Part shown: piece after piece, positions 8,153 to 19,399 of the stretch
Numbering within the stretch: the stretch's first letter is position 1
Layout of the letters: the number at the start of each line of letters is the position of its first letter
Origin: an uncultured SAR86 cluster bacterium
GTDB lineage: Bacteria > Pseudomonadota > Gammaproteobacteria > Magnimaribacterales > AG-339-G14
Reading direction: 5' to 3'
Length of the DNA stretch: 45,569 bases
Assembly: GCA_902589965.1 (NCBI GenBank)
Contig: CACIUX010000010.1
Location: forward strand, 1-45,569
Program-made: the position numbers and the translations under genes
The notes under the pieces: generated by a model
The model's input: the letters and a program-made list of their open reading frames with translations, nothing else
Told to the model about the DNA's origin: nothing
The model's database searches: none

Positions 8153-9799
8153 TTAGTTAGACCAATAAATATAATCATCTCCCTCTTCGTACTCCTGCCC
8201 ATCATATTTATCAATTAATATTGGAACTTCAAATGCAGATGGCACAACAGGGTCAGCTTGCTCTGAATTAAATTCATCTAATAACTGCTCGAGAAGTTGT
8301 GCTTTTTCAGGATAAACATCGATTAGATTATTCTTTTCTGTGGGGTCTTCTGCGGTATTGAAGAGCCACCGAAAATTTTCTTTTTTACTGACAATGTATT
8401 TCCAATTTTCATGTAATACCGATTGATGATTTCCTGAGCGCCAAAAAAGCGTTTTATGCGGTTCAGTGGATATTTCTTTATTTATATAAGGTAGAAGATT
8501 AACACCATCTAAATCATTTAATTCTGAAGATTCAATGCCCGCAGCAGATGCAATCGTAGAAAAAATATCAAAGTGATGAACAGCACTATTAGATTTTTGA
8601 CCAGGTTTTATCTTATCAGGCCAGCTTACAATATAAGGAACTCTTATTCCGCCTTCAAAGAAACTTATTTTCCAACCTCTGTAAGGCTTATTAATATCCT
8701 CTAACTCAATATAATCGGCTCCGCCGTTATCGCTAGTAAAAATAATTAAAGTTTTGCCGTATATTTCGAGCTCTTTGAGTTTTGCAATAACTTTCCCTAC
8801 GCTTCGATCAAGCGCAGCAATCATTCCTGAATAAACCTGTAAATTATGTCCTTGCATGTGGCTCATGTGCTGTACATCACTCCTCAATGCCTGCAGAGGA
8901 TTATGAACTGCCCAATGACTTAAATATAAAAAGAAAGGTCTGTTTTTATTTTTTTCAATAACCTTCAAAGCTTCATCGGTATAGTAATCGGTGACATATT
9001 TATCTGGAGCAAAAAAATCGCCTCCGTTAAACATTGCTGAATACTGTCCAATACCCCAAATCATTCTATCGATTCCAGTATCGAACTTTGCATTTACTAT
9101 GTCTGGATCATCCTCTGGGGCATACAAAGGTCCCACCAAAGATAAAGAATCTTTAAATCCTTGGCTTTGTGCGTCCATGCCATTGGCTTGGCCAAGATGC
9201 CATTTTCCTATGTGAGCTGTGTAATATCCTGCATCACGAAGAACCTCTGCAACTGTTATTTGCTCAGTTGGCATTCCTTGCTCCCATAAAGGAGGTAACC
9301 GAGTCGCTACTTCTCTATCAACTCTAGCTCTCAGTTCTGAGTCATCTTCTGCAGCAAGCCATCGCATAATTAATCTTCCGGTTGCCGGTACGGGAGTAAA
9401 TTCATATCCAAATTTTGTGGGGTATTTCCCCGTCATGATGGATGCCCTTGAAGGTGCACAAGTAGCATTGGCAGCATATCCTCTTGAAAAGAGGATACCG
9501 TTTTCTGCTAGCGAATCTATGTGGGGTGTTATCAAGGACCCATCTGCTGCTCCGCCGTTATGAGCAGATATATCGTTGTATCCCAAATCATCAGCCAAAA
9601 TTAAAATAATATTAGGACGATCATCTTGTGTAGGAATTTCAGGTCCCTCTGTCCAAGTGGTTGGAATATTATCTTGTATTGGCATAAAAATAGCCGACAG
9701 TTTCGGTATGGACCAAATAAGTATGTTTATTTTAAATTCCCAGGCTGTGATGCCTAGTATGGCGAAAAGACCAAAAGTAATTAAAGTTTTCCTAAGCAT
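8153..9799 (-). CDS. type I sulfatase (arylsulfatase family), membrane-anchored, 548 aa
   Basis: This enzyme hydrolyses sulfate esters. The sulfatase signature is complete: metal ligands D70-D71 in ILADDLGYND, and C114-A-P-S-R at 114-118 followed by ASIMTGKYP. C114 is the Cys that is converted to formylglycine, so this is a Cys-type sulfatase. HIGKWHLG and FTSDNGG blocks follow. The N-terminus has hydrophobic segments at about 5-20 and 26-40, which suggests a periplasmic enzyme held by a signal anchor. The length is normal. No formylglycine-generating enzyme or anaerobic sulfatase maturase gene lies in this window. The substrate is unknown; marine sulfated glycans or small aryl sulfates are possibilities. 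tRNA-Ile lies just upstream. Confidence 0.92.
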   Translation of the reverse strand: MLRKTLITFGLFAILGITAWEFKINILIWSIPKLSAIFMPIQDNIPTTWTEGPEIPTQDDRPNIILILADDLGYNDISAHNGGAADGSLITPHIDSLAENGILFSRGYAANATCAPSRASIMTGKYPTKFGYEFTPVPATGRLIMRWLAAEDDSELRARVDREVATRLPPLWEQGMPTEQITVAEVLRDAGYYTAHIGKWHLGQANGMDAQSQGFKDSLSLVGPLYAPEDDPDIVNAKFDTGIDRMIWGIGQYSAMFNGGDFFAPDKYVTDYYTDEALKVIEKNKNRPFFLYLSHWAVHNPLQALRSDVQHMSHMQGHNLQVYSGMIAALDRSVGKVIAKLKELEIYGKTLIIFTSDNGGADYIELEDINKPYRGWKISFFEGGIRVPYIVSWPDKIKPGQKSNSAVHHFDIFSTIASAAGIESSELNDLDGVNLLPYINKEISTEPHKTLFWRSGNHQSVLHENWKYIVSKKENFRWLFNTAEDPTEKNNLIDVYPEKAQLLEQLLDEFNSEQADPVVPSAFEVPILIDKYDGQEYEEGDDYIYWSN

Positions 9800-9866
9800 T
9801 ATTCAATGATGATGTCAGGAAAATATAAATTATGACAGTTATTGTGTCAAAAGATTCTAAGGAATT

Positions 9867-9943
<77 letters not shown>

Positions 9944-9995
9944 ATATGAAATGGAATGCAACCTTAGCAAGCTATTATCAATAAATAAAGTTAAA

Positions 9996-10946
9996 TTAAT
10001 TCTCAGAATCCCTTCGTATCACATAAGGACGGTTTTTATTCGAAAAGTAAATTCTTACGACAACTTCAGCCAATAAACCGGTCGTTAAAAGTTGAGTTCC
10101 AAACACAACAGAAAGTATTCCGCCGTAAAAAAGAGGTCTGTCGCCTAAGTCTATGCCAAGCATAATTTTTTGAGCGCTTAATATAAATAAGATAATTATT
10201 CCAAGAACCAAAAAAACTAAACCAGGAAAACCAAAAAAGTGCGCTGGTTTAGATAAAAATCTTTGGAAAAATATAATTGAAAATAAATCTAAAGGTACCC
10301 TAGCAATTCTTCCAAACCCATACTTACTCTCACCAGCAATTCTGGGTCTATGATTTACTACCTCTTCGCTTATCCTTGCCTTATCGGTATAAAGACTCAT
10401 CCAGGCAGGAATTAACCGGTGCATTTCACCGTACAGTTGAACTGCTTTGAGAGTTTTATTTCTGTAGACCTTTAAGCTACATCCGTAATCATGGAGCTTT
10501 ATATCAGTCGACCAGCCAATTAAAGAATTTGCCATCTTTGATATGAGACTTCTAAGAAAAGGATCTTTTCTGTCTTTTCTCCATCCAACAATTAAATCCA
10601 ATTTTTCTTCTTTCAGCCTAATTAAGAGTCTTAAAATATCCTTCGGATCGTTTTGAAGATCACCGTCCAAAGTTGCTATGTATTTTCCTTGTACGTGATC
10701 AAAACCTGCTTGCATAGCAGCTGTTTGACCTGAGTTCCTTCCTAATTGTAGGTACCTGACTTCTTTTTTTACTTTGGCAATTGATTCACATATATCTCCA
10801 GTATTATCTTTGCTTGAATCATCAACAATTAGTAATTCCCATTCTTTGTCTAGAGATTCCATCGATTGATAAATTTCATCGACGAGAGGTTTTATATTTT
10901 CTTCCTCGTTGTAAACAGGAACAACAATGCTTAAATAAGTTTTCAT
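9996..10946 (-). CDS. GT2 glycosyltransferase, ArnC/DPM1-like polyprenyl-phosphate sugar transferase, 316 aa
   Basis: This enzyme type transfers a sugar from a nucleotide sugar onto a polyprenyl phosphate at the inner membrane. The N-terminal GT-A domain shows the family start SIVVPVYNEEENI, LLIVDDSSKDNT, the GRNSGQTAAMQAGFDHV block, and the metal-binding DGDLQNDP. About residues 230-300 hold two hydrophobic segments, as in ArnC and GtrB. The gene starts inside the stop of the PAP2 fusion gene (ATGA), so it is the last gene of the glycolipid cassette. The sugar cannot be deduced, and no sugar-nucleotide synthesis genes are nearby. Confidence 0.88.
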   Translation of the reverse strand: MKTYLSIVVPVYNEEENIKPLVDEIYQSMESLDKEWELLIVDDSSKDNTGDICESIAKVKKEVRYLQLGRNSGQTAAMQAGFDHVQGKYIATLDGDLQNDPKDILRLLIRLKEEKLDLIVGWRKDRKDPFLRSLISKMANSLIGWSTDIKLHDYGCSLKVYRNKTLKAVQLYGEMHRLIPAWMSLYTDKARISEEVVNHRPRIAGESKYGFGRIARVPLDLFSIIFFQRFLSKPAHFFGFPGLVFLVLGIIILFILSAQKIMLGIDLGDRPLFYGGILSVVFGTQLLTTGLLAEVVVRIYFSNKNRPYVIRRDSEN

Positions 10947-12579
10947 GTCTTTTTAATGAATGTTGAAACAATTGCAAGGATAAGACTATATAAAAGAACA
11001 GTAAAGTGGACCAATAAAGAAGCACTGATCATTGAATCGATATTAATATTTTTATCAAAAGAATTTAGTCCAAATATTATGCCTCCCTCATATGTTCCCG
11101 TTCCTGCAAAGCCATGGATGGGAAGGATTGATGTTAATTCACCAAAAATAACGGCTACGAAAGAACTTTCTAAGCTTGCTGAAATCAAAGATAACAGAAG
11201 ATAAGAGAGTGCAAATATTTTTATGAACCAAGCTAACAAAGACAAAATTAAAATTTCAATTTTTTCAAAAAGATTTTTTTTAATATCTCTTTCTTGCAAT
11301 AAATAGCTTACTCCCAAGTACCAAGCAACTAAAATAAAAAAATTGAACATTAAAGAATAGTAAAAACTAAGAAAGACAAATAAAGACAAAAAAATGATTG
11401 ATAGAAGATCTGTGATCCTGAAAATAAAAAGTGCCCTGAGGGATATCTTATTATCAATCCCATAAGATTCTCTCAAAAGCAAAGGAAAAGAAAATTCTCC
11501 AATTCGCATAGGTAAGAAATTATTTAAAAAGTTATGCAAGAAAGTGATTCGCATAACTCCTAGACTCTTTGTTTCCTTTTTAAAAAATCTTCTAATTCGA
11601 GCAGCCCTTATCAATAGGCTTAAAACCAAAAGACCTAATGCAACGGATACTAGGAGAAAATCCAAATTTTCTGTCATGAAAAGAAAGGAACTTAAAGATC
11701 CATATTGATAGATTAAATATATGAATGTGGAAGAAATAAGCAAAGGCATAAAGATTTTAAAAAAATTACTCTGAGATGCCTTTATTTTGGTGAAATAGTC
11801 TAAAGCAATACTAAAAATGTTCTCTATCTTCAGTAAATTAAGAAATAAAAGGGAACCCAAGAAAATAAGGATGTATAACCAACCGATTTCATTTGCAAAA
11901 TCATAGGTAGAAAAATTGCCAATGAGAATTGCGTAAAGTGCGATGCTTAATAAAATAATGAAAAATACCGAATATAAAGTGTCCAAAATTTTTGACGATC
12001 TATCTGCAAATGAAGCTAAGAGTAAAGGCAAGCTAAAACCCAAAGAAGCCCCGATCAGAATATCCATTGGCCAGTGAGCCCCAACTAATACCCTTGTAAA
12101 AGCAATAAGTGAAAAGACGAAAATTAACAGGACAAAATAATTTTTTTTAATCATGCTTGAGACAAACAAACAAGAGAAAAATAAAAAGAGACTAAATGCG
12201 TGTCCGGAAGGCACGGATTGAGAGGTCAAAAGAGGCTCAACGACAAAAAATTCTTCTCTTGGCAGGATCGCTCCTGGTCTTGGAATATCCAGTAAAATTT
12301 TTAATCCCCTCGAAAGTAAGATTCCAATCAGTGTAGATGAGATGATTAACCTGAAAAATTTTCTTGAGTAATATATTGGGATTACAGATGCAATCATCAG
12401 TACGGCAGCATTACCAAATTCGGTAAGAAAAGTGAGAGCTGATTGATTTATAAAAGCTCCCGCACTATTTAGTCCAATAAAAATAAAGTTATTTAGAACA
12501 ATTATAGGACCTAAATAATTCAAACCAATCAGAACCAGCGCCAAAGCAAAGACAATAAAACCTGTTTTGGGCTGAGGAT

Positions 12580-12583
<4 letters not shown>
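10943..12583 (-). CDS. fusion of PAP2 lipid phosphatase and LPG-synthase-like (UPF0104) membrane domain, 546 aa
   Basis: This is an all-membrane protein with two domains. Residues about 1-210 are a PAP2 acid phosphatase with all three motifs: K95-x6-R102-P, P125-S-G-H128, and R164-x5-H170-x3-D174. PAP2 enzymes dephosphorylate lipid phosphates such as undecaprenyl pyrophosphate. Residues about 290-546 resemble the lysylphosphatidylglycerol-synthase transmembrane family: the HNFLNNFLPMRIGEFSFP block and the PIHGFAGTGTYEGG block are its hallmarks. That family is associated with lipid flipping or tuning of glycosyl carriers. The gene lies between ArnT-like and ArnC-like genes with 4-base overlaps on both sides, so it probably processes the shared polyprenyl carrier. 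I cannot say whether this fusion has been described. Confidence 0.85.
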
Positions 12584-15148
<2,565 letters not shown>

Positions 15149-15661
15149 CTAATACTCAATTGTAGTTTCACTTTCTGAAATGAGAAAGTTTTCACCTGTC
15201 CCCATGCCAAGTAGACCTGATCTAGTAACCTCTAAAAACTTTTGCTTATTTAAAGAAAGAAGAAAATCATCAACTTCATGGTTGGAACCAATAAGTTTAA
15301 TCATTACAAATTCATCTTTATGATTGATAATTTCTCCAACAATGGGAAAAGCACTTTCAATAATTTTTGAAGCTTCTTTCTCAGTAATTTTTAATTTAAC
15401 AATAGCAATTTCCAGTGAGACAGATTCAACGTCGGACAGATTCTGAACTTCTACAACATCAATTACTTTGTTTAATTGTTTGAGTATTTGAGATATTACG
15501 CTTTCTTCTTCTTTAACGACCATGGTGAGCCTTGATAAAGATGAATCATTAGTAGGAGCCACAGATAAAGAGTCTATGTTGTAACCCCTTTGTGAAAATA
15601 AACCTACAACCCTAGAGAGAGCTCCCGGTTGGTTTTCCATTAAAATCGATATGTGACTCAT
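15149..15661 (-). CDS. ilvN: acetolactate synthase small (regulatory) subunit, 170 aa
   Basis: This is the regulatory subunit that gives acetohydroxyacid synthase its valine feedback inhibition. The N-terminal ACT domain begins MSHISILMENQPGALSRVVG and contains the RGYNIDSLSV block; the second half is the usual C-terminal domain ending near MGTGENFLISE. The start is set at 15661, right after the ilvB stop (TAATATG). The open frame extends upstream to 15772, but that part lies inside ilvB in another frame and does not match the family. Length is then close to E. coli IlvH (163 aa). Confidence 0.95.
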   Translation of the reverse strand: MSHISILMENQPGALSRVVGLFSQRGYNIDSLSVAPTNDSSLSRLTMVVKEEESVISQILKQLNKVIDVVEVQNLSDVESVSLEIAIVKLKITEKEASKIIESAFPIVGEIINHKDEFVMIKLIGSNHEVDDFLLSLNKQKFLEVTRSGLLGMGTGENFLISESETTIEY

Positions 15662-15662
15662 A

Positions 15663-17396
15663 TTAAAAAGTCTTTTTAGTTTTGCTAACTCGCATTTCAG
15701 ACATATTGCCACCGGCTTCAAGCATCGGGTATACATGCTCATCTGGATCAACATATACATCCATGAATACAAGTTTATCTTTCATGGAAATACATTCATC
15801 CATTCTTTCTTCTAGCTCACCTATATCCTCTACCTTCATACCAACATGCCCATAAGATTCTGCAAGCTTGACGAAATCCGGTAAAGAATCTTCGTAGAGA
15901 ATACTGGAATATCTTCCACCGTATTGCATATCCTGCCACTGCTTAACCATTCCTAAAGCTCTATTATTGAGATTAATTATTTTCACAGGCAGTCCATACT
16001 GCATACAAGTAGATAGCTCCTGAATACACATTTGAATGCTGCCTTCACCGGTTACACAAACAACATCCTCATCAGGGAAAGCAAATTTAACTCCCATTGC
16101 AGAAGGCAAACCAAATCCCATTGTTCCAAGACCGCCAGAGTTAATCCATTTTCTTGGCTCATCAAATTTATAATATTGAGCTGCAAACATTTGGTGTTGG
16201 CCAACATCGGAGGTTATAAATGCCTTACCATTTGTGGACTTATACAAAGACTGTATTACCTGTTGAGGAAGGATTTGCTTCTGATGAAATTTCTTATCTA
16301 GAAGATCATGATTAAGACCATGAGTTTCTCTCCAATTTAGAATCTCGTTATTCCAGAGATCAATTGATGCTTTATCAATATTTTTTTGATCTATTTTATT
16401 GAGAATTTGATTAAGAATCTTTTTAGCATCTCCATTTAAAGATACATCGACATTTATAATTTTTTCTATAGAACCGTAATCACAATCTAAGTGAATTTTT
16501 TTTGCATTTAATGAGTATTTTTGAGGATTGTTTGTAGTTCTGTCATCGAATCTTGAACCCAAGGCAAAGATTAAATCAGCTTCATGCATTGCCATGTTAG
16601 CTTCGTAGGTTCCATGCATTCCTAACATTCCTATAAAGTTTTCATGGGTTGCAGGGAAGGCTCCCAATCCCATTAGTGTATTTGTCACAGGGGCATTCAT
16701 GATTTTCGCTAACTTTTTTAGCTCCTCAGATGCATTGCCTTGAATGATCCCGCCACCCGCATATAAAACAGGCTTTTTTGCTTTCTCTAATAATGAAACT
16801 GCCTCTTCTATTTTGCTTACTTCTACCTCAGAAGGGACTGAATAAGATCTCATTTTTATATCTTTGGGATACTGATAATCAAAAAGATGATTCGGATCTG
16901 TCATATCTTTGGGTACATCAATTACAACTGGTCCTGGCTTTCCTGTTTTTGCAATAATAAAAGCCTTTTTAACAACCTCAGGTATCTCTTCTGGACTCTG
17001 AATTAGAAAGCTATGTTTTACGATTGGTCGGGATATTCCCATCATATCTGTTTCTTGGAAGGCGTCTGTTCCTATTAAATGGCTTGCAACCTGACCTGAA
17101 ATTACTACCAATGGAATAGAGTCCATATATGCAGTTGCAATACCAGTGATTGCATTTGTTGCTCCTGGACCAGATGTTACAAGAACAGTTCCAACTTTTC
17201 CTGTGGCTCTGGCATATCCGTCAGCTGCATGGACTGCAGCCTGTTCATGCCTAACTAAAATATGCTGAACTTTATTCTGTTGATAGATTGCATCGTAAAT
17301 ATGAAGAGCAGCTCCTCCAGGATATCCAAAGAGAAGGTCTACATTTTCATCTGCCAAAGCTCTGATAAGCGCAGATCCGCCTGATTCTTTCTTCAT
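15663..17396 (-). CDS. ilvB: acetolactate synthase large (catalytic) subunit, 577 aa
   Basis: This thiamine-diphosphate enzyme joins pyruvate with pyruvate or 2-ketobutyrate, the first common step of valine and isoleucine synthesis. The N-terminal pyrimidine-binding domain has GYPGGAALHIYDA and the RHEQAAVHAADGYARATG block with the catalytic Glu. A central FAD-type domain follows, then the ThDP pyrophosphate-binding motif near residues 472-505 ending in NLNN. The motif reads GEGS rather than the common GDGS. Glu at this place is, as far as I recall, found in other gammaproteobacterial IlvI/IlvB proteins, so I take it as active. Start ATG at 17396. A candidate promoter lies 30-57 bases upstream, overlapping the end of rluD. 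Confidence 0.96.
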   Translation of the reverse strand: MKKESGGSALIRALADENVDLLFGYPGGAALHIYDAIYQQNKVQHILVRHEQAAVHAADGYARATGKVGTVLVTSGPGATNAITGIATAYMDSIPLVVISGQVASHLIGTDAFQETDMMGISRPIVKHSFLIQSPEEIPEVVKKAFIIAKTGKPGPVVIDVPKDMTDPNHLFDYQYPKDIKMRSYSVPSEVEVSKIEEAVSLLEKAKKPVLYAGGGIIQGNASEELKKLAKIMNAPVTNTLMGLGAFPATHENFIGMLGMHGTYEANMAMHEADLIFALGSRFDDRTTNNPQKYSLNAKKIHLDCDYGSIEKIINVDVSLNGDAKKILNQILNKIDQKNIDKASIDLWNNEILNWRETHGLNHDLLDKKFHQKQILPQQVIQSLYKSTNGKAFITSDVGQHQMFAAQYYKFDEPRKWINSGGLGTMGFGLPSAMGVKFAFPDEDVVCVTGEGSIQMCIQELSTCMQYGLPVKIINLNNRALGMVKQWQDMQYGGRYSSILYEDSLPDFVKLAESYGHVGMKVEDIGELEERMDECISMKDKLVFMDVYVDPDEHVYPMLEAGGNMSEMRVSKTKKTF

Positions 17397-17425
17397 ATTT
17401 ATTAAACAGTTCTAAAAAGATTCGA

Positions 17426-17453
17426 ATTGTGACACTAGAAGCCTTTAAGTCAA
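17426..17453 (-). promoter_or_regulatory. candidate promoter of ilvBNC
   Basis: On the minus strand TTGACT (17453-17448) overlaps the last rluD codons, and CACAAT (17431-17426) follows after 16 bases. Transcription would start about 20 bases before the ilvB ATG. Match to consensus is 5/6 and 4/6. The short leader leaves no room for an attenuator, unlike the E. coli ilv operons. Confidence 0.35.
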
Positions 17454-18404
17454 GTTTTCATTGGTTTTTAGACGATCCAATAAACTTTGAAAATCTTTAG
17501 GAATTTCGCTTTCAAAATTAACTGTTTCATTAGTCGAGGGATCTAAAAAAGAAAGTTCTCTTGCATGTAGGGCCTGTCTCGGAAACTTGATAAGAAAATC
17601 TTTCAAATCGTCTGAAGTATTTTTTGCAAATCTTTGACTTGTTCCATAAGTTTTATCTCCTACCAAAGGATGTTTAATATGGCTGAAATGGACTCTAATT
17701 TGATGAGTTCTGCCTGTTTCTAAATAAGCTCGGATATAAGTGTAAAATCCCAAAAATTCTAATACTTTAAATTTTGTAATTGCTTCTTTTCCTTTTTCTG
17801 TAACTGATTGTTTTGTTCTTGCCGTACGATGCCTTCCAATTGGGAAGTCCAAAGTTCCTGCTCTCAACGTTTTCCCAATTACAATTAGGTCGTATCCCCT
17901 TTTAACGGTTCTAGAGGAGATTTGATCTGACAAGTGTTTATAAGCCTTCTCATTTCTTGCAATAACCATTAGTCCAGAAGTATCTTTATCTAAACGATGA
18001 ATTATTCCAGCTCTTGGAAGATCTGCCAGCTCTGGAAAGTTAAATAATAAACTGTTGAGAATTGTTCCTGATCTATTTCCTGAGCCCGGATGAACAACAA
18101 TTCCTGGAGCTTTATTTATAACTATGAAATCCTTTGTCTGCTTTTTTATTTCAATCTCAATATCTTCAGGAAGATCTTCAACTTCAGCATCAATTAGACC
18201 AGATAAATTTATCTTGCTTCCAATTGAAGCTTTTTCGCTTACTTTGGAAATTGTTTGATTATCAATGGACAAAAAATCTAGTTCAATAAACTTTTTAATT
18301 TGCATTCTTGAGAACTCTGGATGTCTCTTGGATACGATTACATCTATTCTTTTTCCTGACTCTTCAGCATTGACCTCGAAATTAATTGAAATTTTTTTTG
18401 GCAT
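17445..18404 (-). CDS. rluD: 23S rRNA pseudouridine synthase RluD, 319 aa
   Basis: RluD makes pseudouridines in helix 69 of 23S rRNA (positions 1911, 1915 and 1917 in E. coli), which matters for ribosome assembly and termination. An N-terminal S4 RNA-binding domain covers about residues 16-75. The catalytic domain holds IIHRLDKDTSGLMV with the catalytic Asp at D139, the same number as in E. coli RluD. The ETGRTHQIRVH and PLVGDKTYG blocks follow. It is divergent from bamD with only 33 bases between, the usual gammaproteobacterial arrangement. Confidence 0.95.
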   Translation of the reverse strand: MPKKISINFEVNAEESGKRIDVIVSKRHPEFSRMQIKKFIELDFLSIDNQTISKVSEKASIGSKINLSGLIDAEVEDLPEDIEIEIKKQTKDFIVINKAPGIVVHPGSGNRSGTILNSLLFNFPELADLPRAGIIHRLDKDTSGLMVIARNEKAYKHLSDQISSRTVKRGYDLIVIGKTLRAGTLDFPIGRHRTARTKQSVTEKGKEAITKFKVLEFLGFYTYIRAYLETGRTHQIRVHFSHIKHPLVGDKTYGTSQRFAKNTSDDLKDFLIKFPRQALHARELSFLDPSTNETVNFESEIPKDFQSLLDRLKTNENLT

Positions 18405-18437
18405 GTTTTTTAATCTTTAAACAGATAGAATTAGCAG

Positions 18438-19211
18438 ATGCAAACTCGTAATAAGCATCATTTTATCTTTAATCTACTTTTTTTACTGATCTTGATGGGT
18501 TTATCCGCATCGTGTGCAAATAAAGAAGAAACTATTGAAAGGGTCTTGCTTGAAAAAGAACTATTTGATCAAGCGCAGAATAGATTGAGATCTGGCAATT
18601 TTGCTGCTGCCGCAATGAGTTTAGAAATGCTTGAGGCAAGATACCCTTTTGGAAGATTTGCCACGCAAGCTCAGTCAGAGCTTATTTTTGCTTATTTTAA
18701 GTCAGCAAACTATGAGGCTGCCATATCAGCCGCTGATAGGTTTATCAGCTTGCATCCTAATCATCCAAATATAGATTACGCTTACTATTTGAAAGGAATG
18801 TCTGGTTACACAGCCGATATGTCTATTTTTAATCCAAATATGATTCTCGAGGATGCGGCCTCGAAAAGAGATCTTAATCAAGCAAAGAAATCCTTTTCAG
18901 ACTTGAGTGATTTTTTACTTAGGTTCCCAGATAGTGACTACGCTGATCAAGCAAGGCAACGAATGGTTTTCTTGAGGAATTTGATCGCAAAAAAAGAAAT
19001 ATATGTAGCGACTTTCTATATGGAAAGAAAGGCTTTTGTTGCTGCCTTAAACCGAGCTAATTATGTGATTGAACATCTCCCAAATAGCTCTCAAGTAGAA
19101 CAAGCTCTTGAGATCAAAATTGAAGCCTATAAAGAACTCAACCAGTCAGATTTGGCCAAAATAACTCAAGACTTACTGGACGCTTTCAAAGAAAAGAAAA
19201 TTAAATCCTAA
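18438..19211 (+). CDS. bamD: outer membrane assembly lipoprotein BamD, 257 aa
   Basis: BamD is the essential lipoprotein of the BAM complex that inserts beta-barrel proteins into the outer membrane. The N-terminus has a basic start, a hydrophobic stretch and a lipobox-like LSASC with C26 as the lipidation site; Ser at -3 is slightly unusual. The mature part has TPR-like repeats: ELFDQAQNRLRSGNFAAA, FGRFATQAQSEL and the PDSDYADQARQR segment are typical. The length is normal. It is divergent from rluD, and its stop overlaps the start of the next small gene (TAATG). Confidence 0.95.
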   Translation: MQTRNKHHFIFNLLFLLILMGLSASCANKEETIERVLLEKELFDQAQNRLRSGNFAAAAMSLEMLEARYPFGRFATQAQSELIFAYFKSANYEAAISAADRFISLHPNHPNIDYAYYLKGMSGYTADMSIFNPNMILEDAASKRDLNQAKKSFSDLSDFLLRFPDSDYADQARQRMVFLRNLIAKKEIYVATFYMERKAFVAALNRANYVIEHLPNSSQVEQALEIKIEAYKELNQSDLAKITQDLLDAFKEKKIKS

Positions 19212-19399
19212 TGGCTATTTTAATTTCAGTTTTAGTTTTTGTAGGAATAGTCGTTGGGCTGGCACGTCTTTTGGGAGAAAATTCAGTTGATATCAGCGAA
19301 GATCAATCCAGCATGGTCAAATGTATAGAATGCAATGTTTATTTCCCTGCCTTAGAAGCTAGAAAAACATCAAGGGGTTGGATCTGTAAAGATCATTAA
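19211..19399 (+). CDS. PP0621 family small protein with zinc-ribbon-like motif, 62 aa
   Basis: This small protein has an N-terminal hydrophobic segment (residues 2-21) and a C-terminal motif MVKCIECNVYFPALEA followed by WICKDH. The pattern C-x2-C, a Pro/Glu-Ala segment, then C-x2-H is the hallmark of the PP0621 family, and suggests a small metal-binding knuckle anchored to the inner membrane. The family has no assigned function and is, to my knowledge, also found beside bamD/rluD in Pseudomonas. It is coupled to bamD by TAATG and overlaps the convergent DUF5916 gene by 4 bases. Confidence 0.8.
   Translation: MAILISVLVFVGIVVGLARLLGENSVDISEDQSSMVKCIECNVYFPALEARKTSRGWICKDH

Noticed and set aside
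8137-8155. Hairpin TAAGAT/ATCTTA at the sulfatase stop as a terminator
   Set aside because: Only six AT-rich pairs with a 7-base loop and no U-tract after it.
9944-9995. Promoter for tRNA-Ile based on a TTGATA box
   Set aside because: No acceptable -10 box occurs at 15-19 bases spacing.
15662-15772. N-terminal extension of ilvN into ilvB
   Set aside because: The extra 37 residues do not resemble the family, while MSHISILMENQPG right after the ilvB stop does.
15663-17396. ilvB as an inactive enzyme because of GEGS instead of GDGS in the ThDP motif
   Set aside because: Glu can still bind the metal, I recall the same variant in other gammaproteobacterial enzymes, and ilvN and ilvC are intact beside it.
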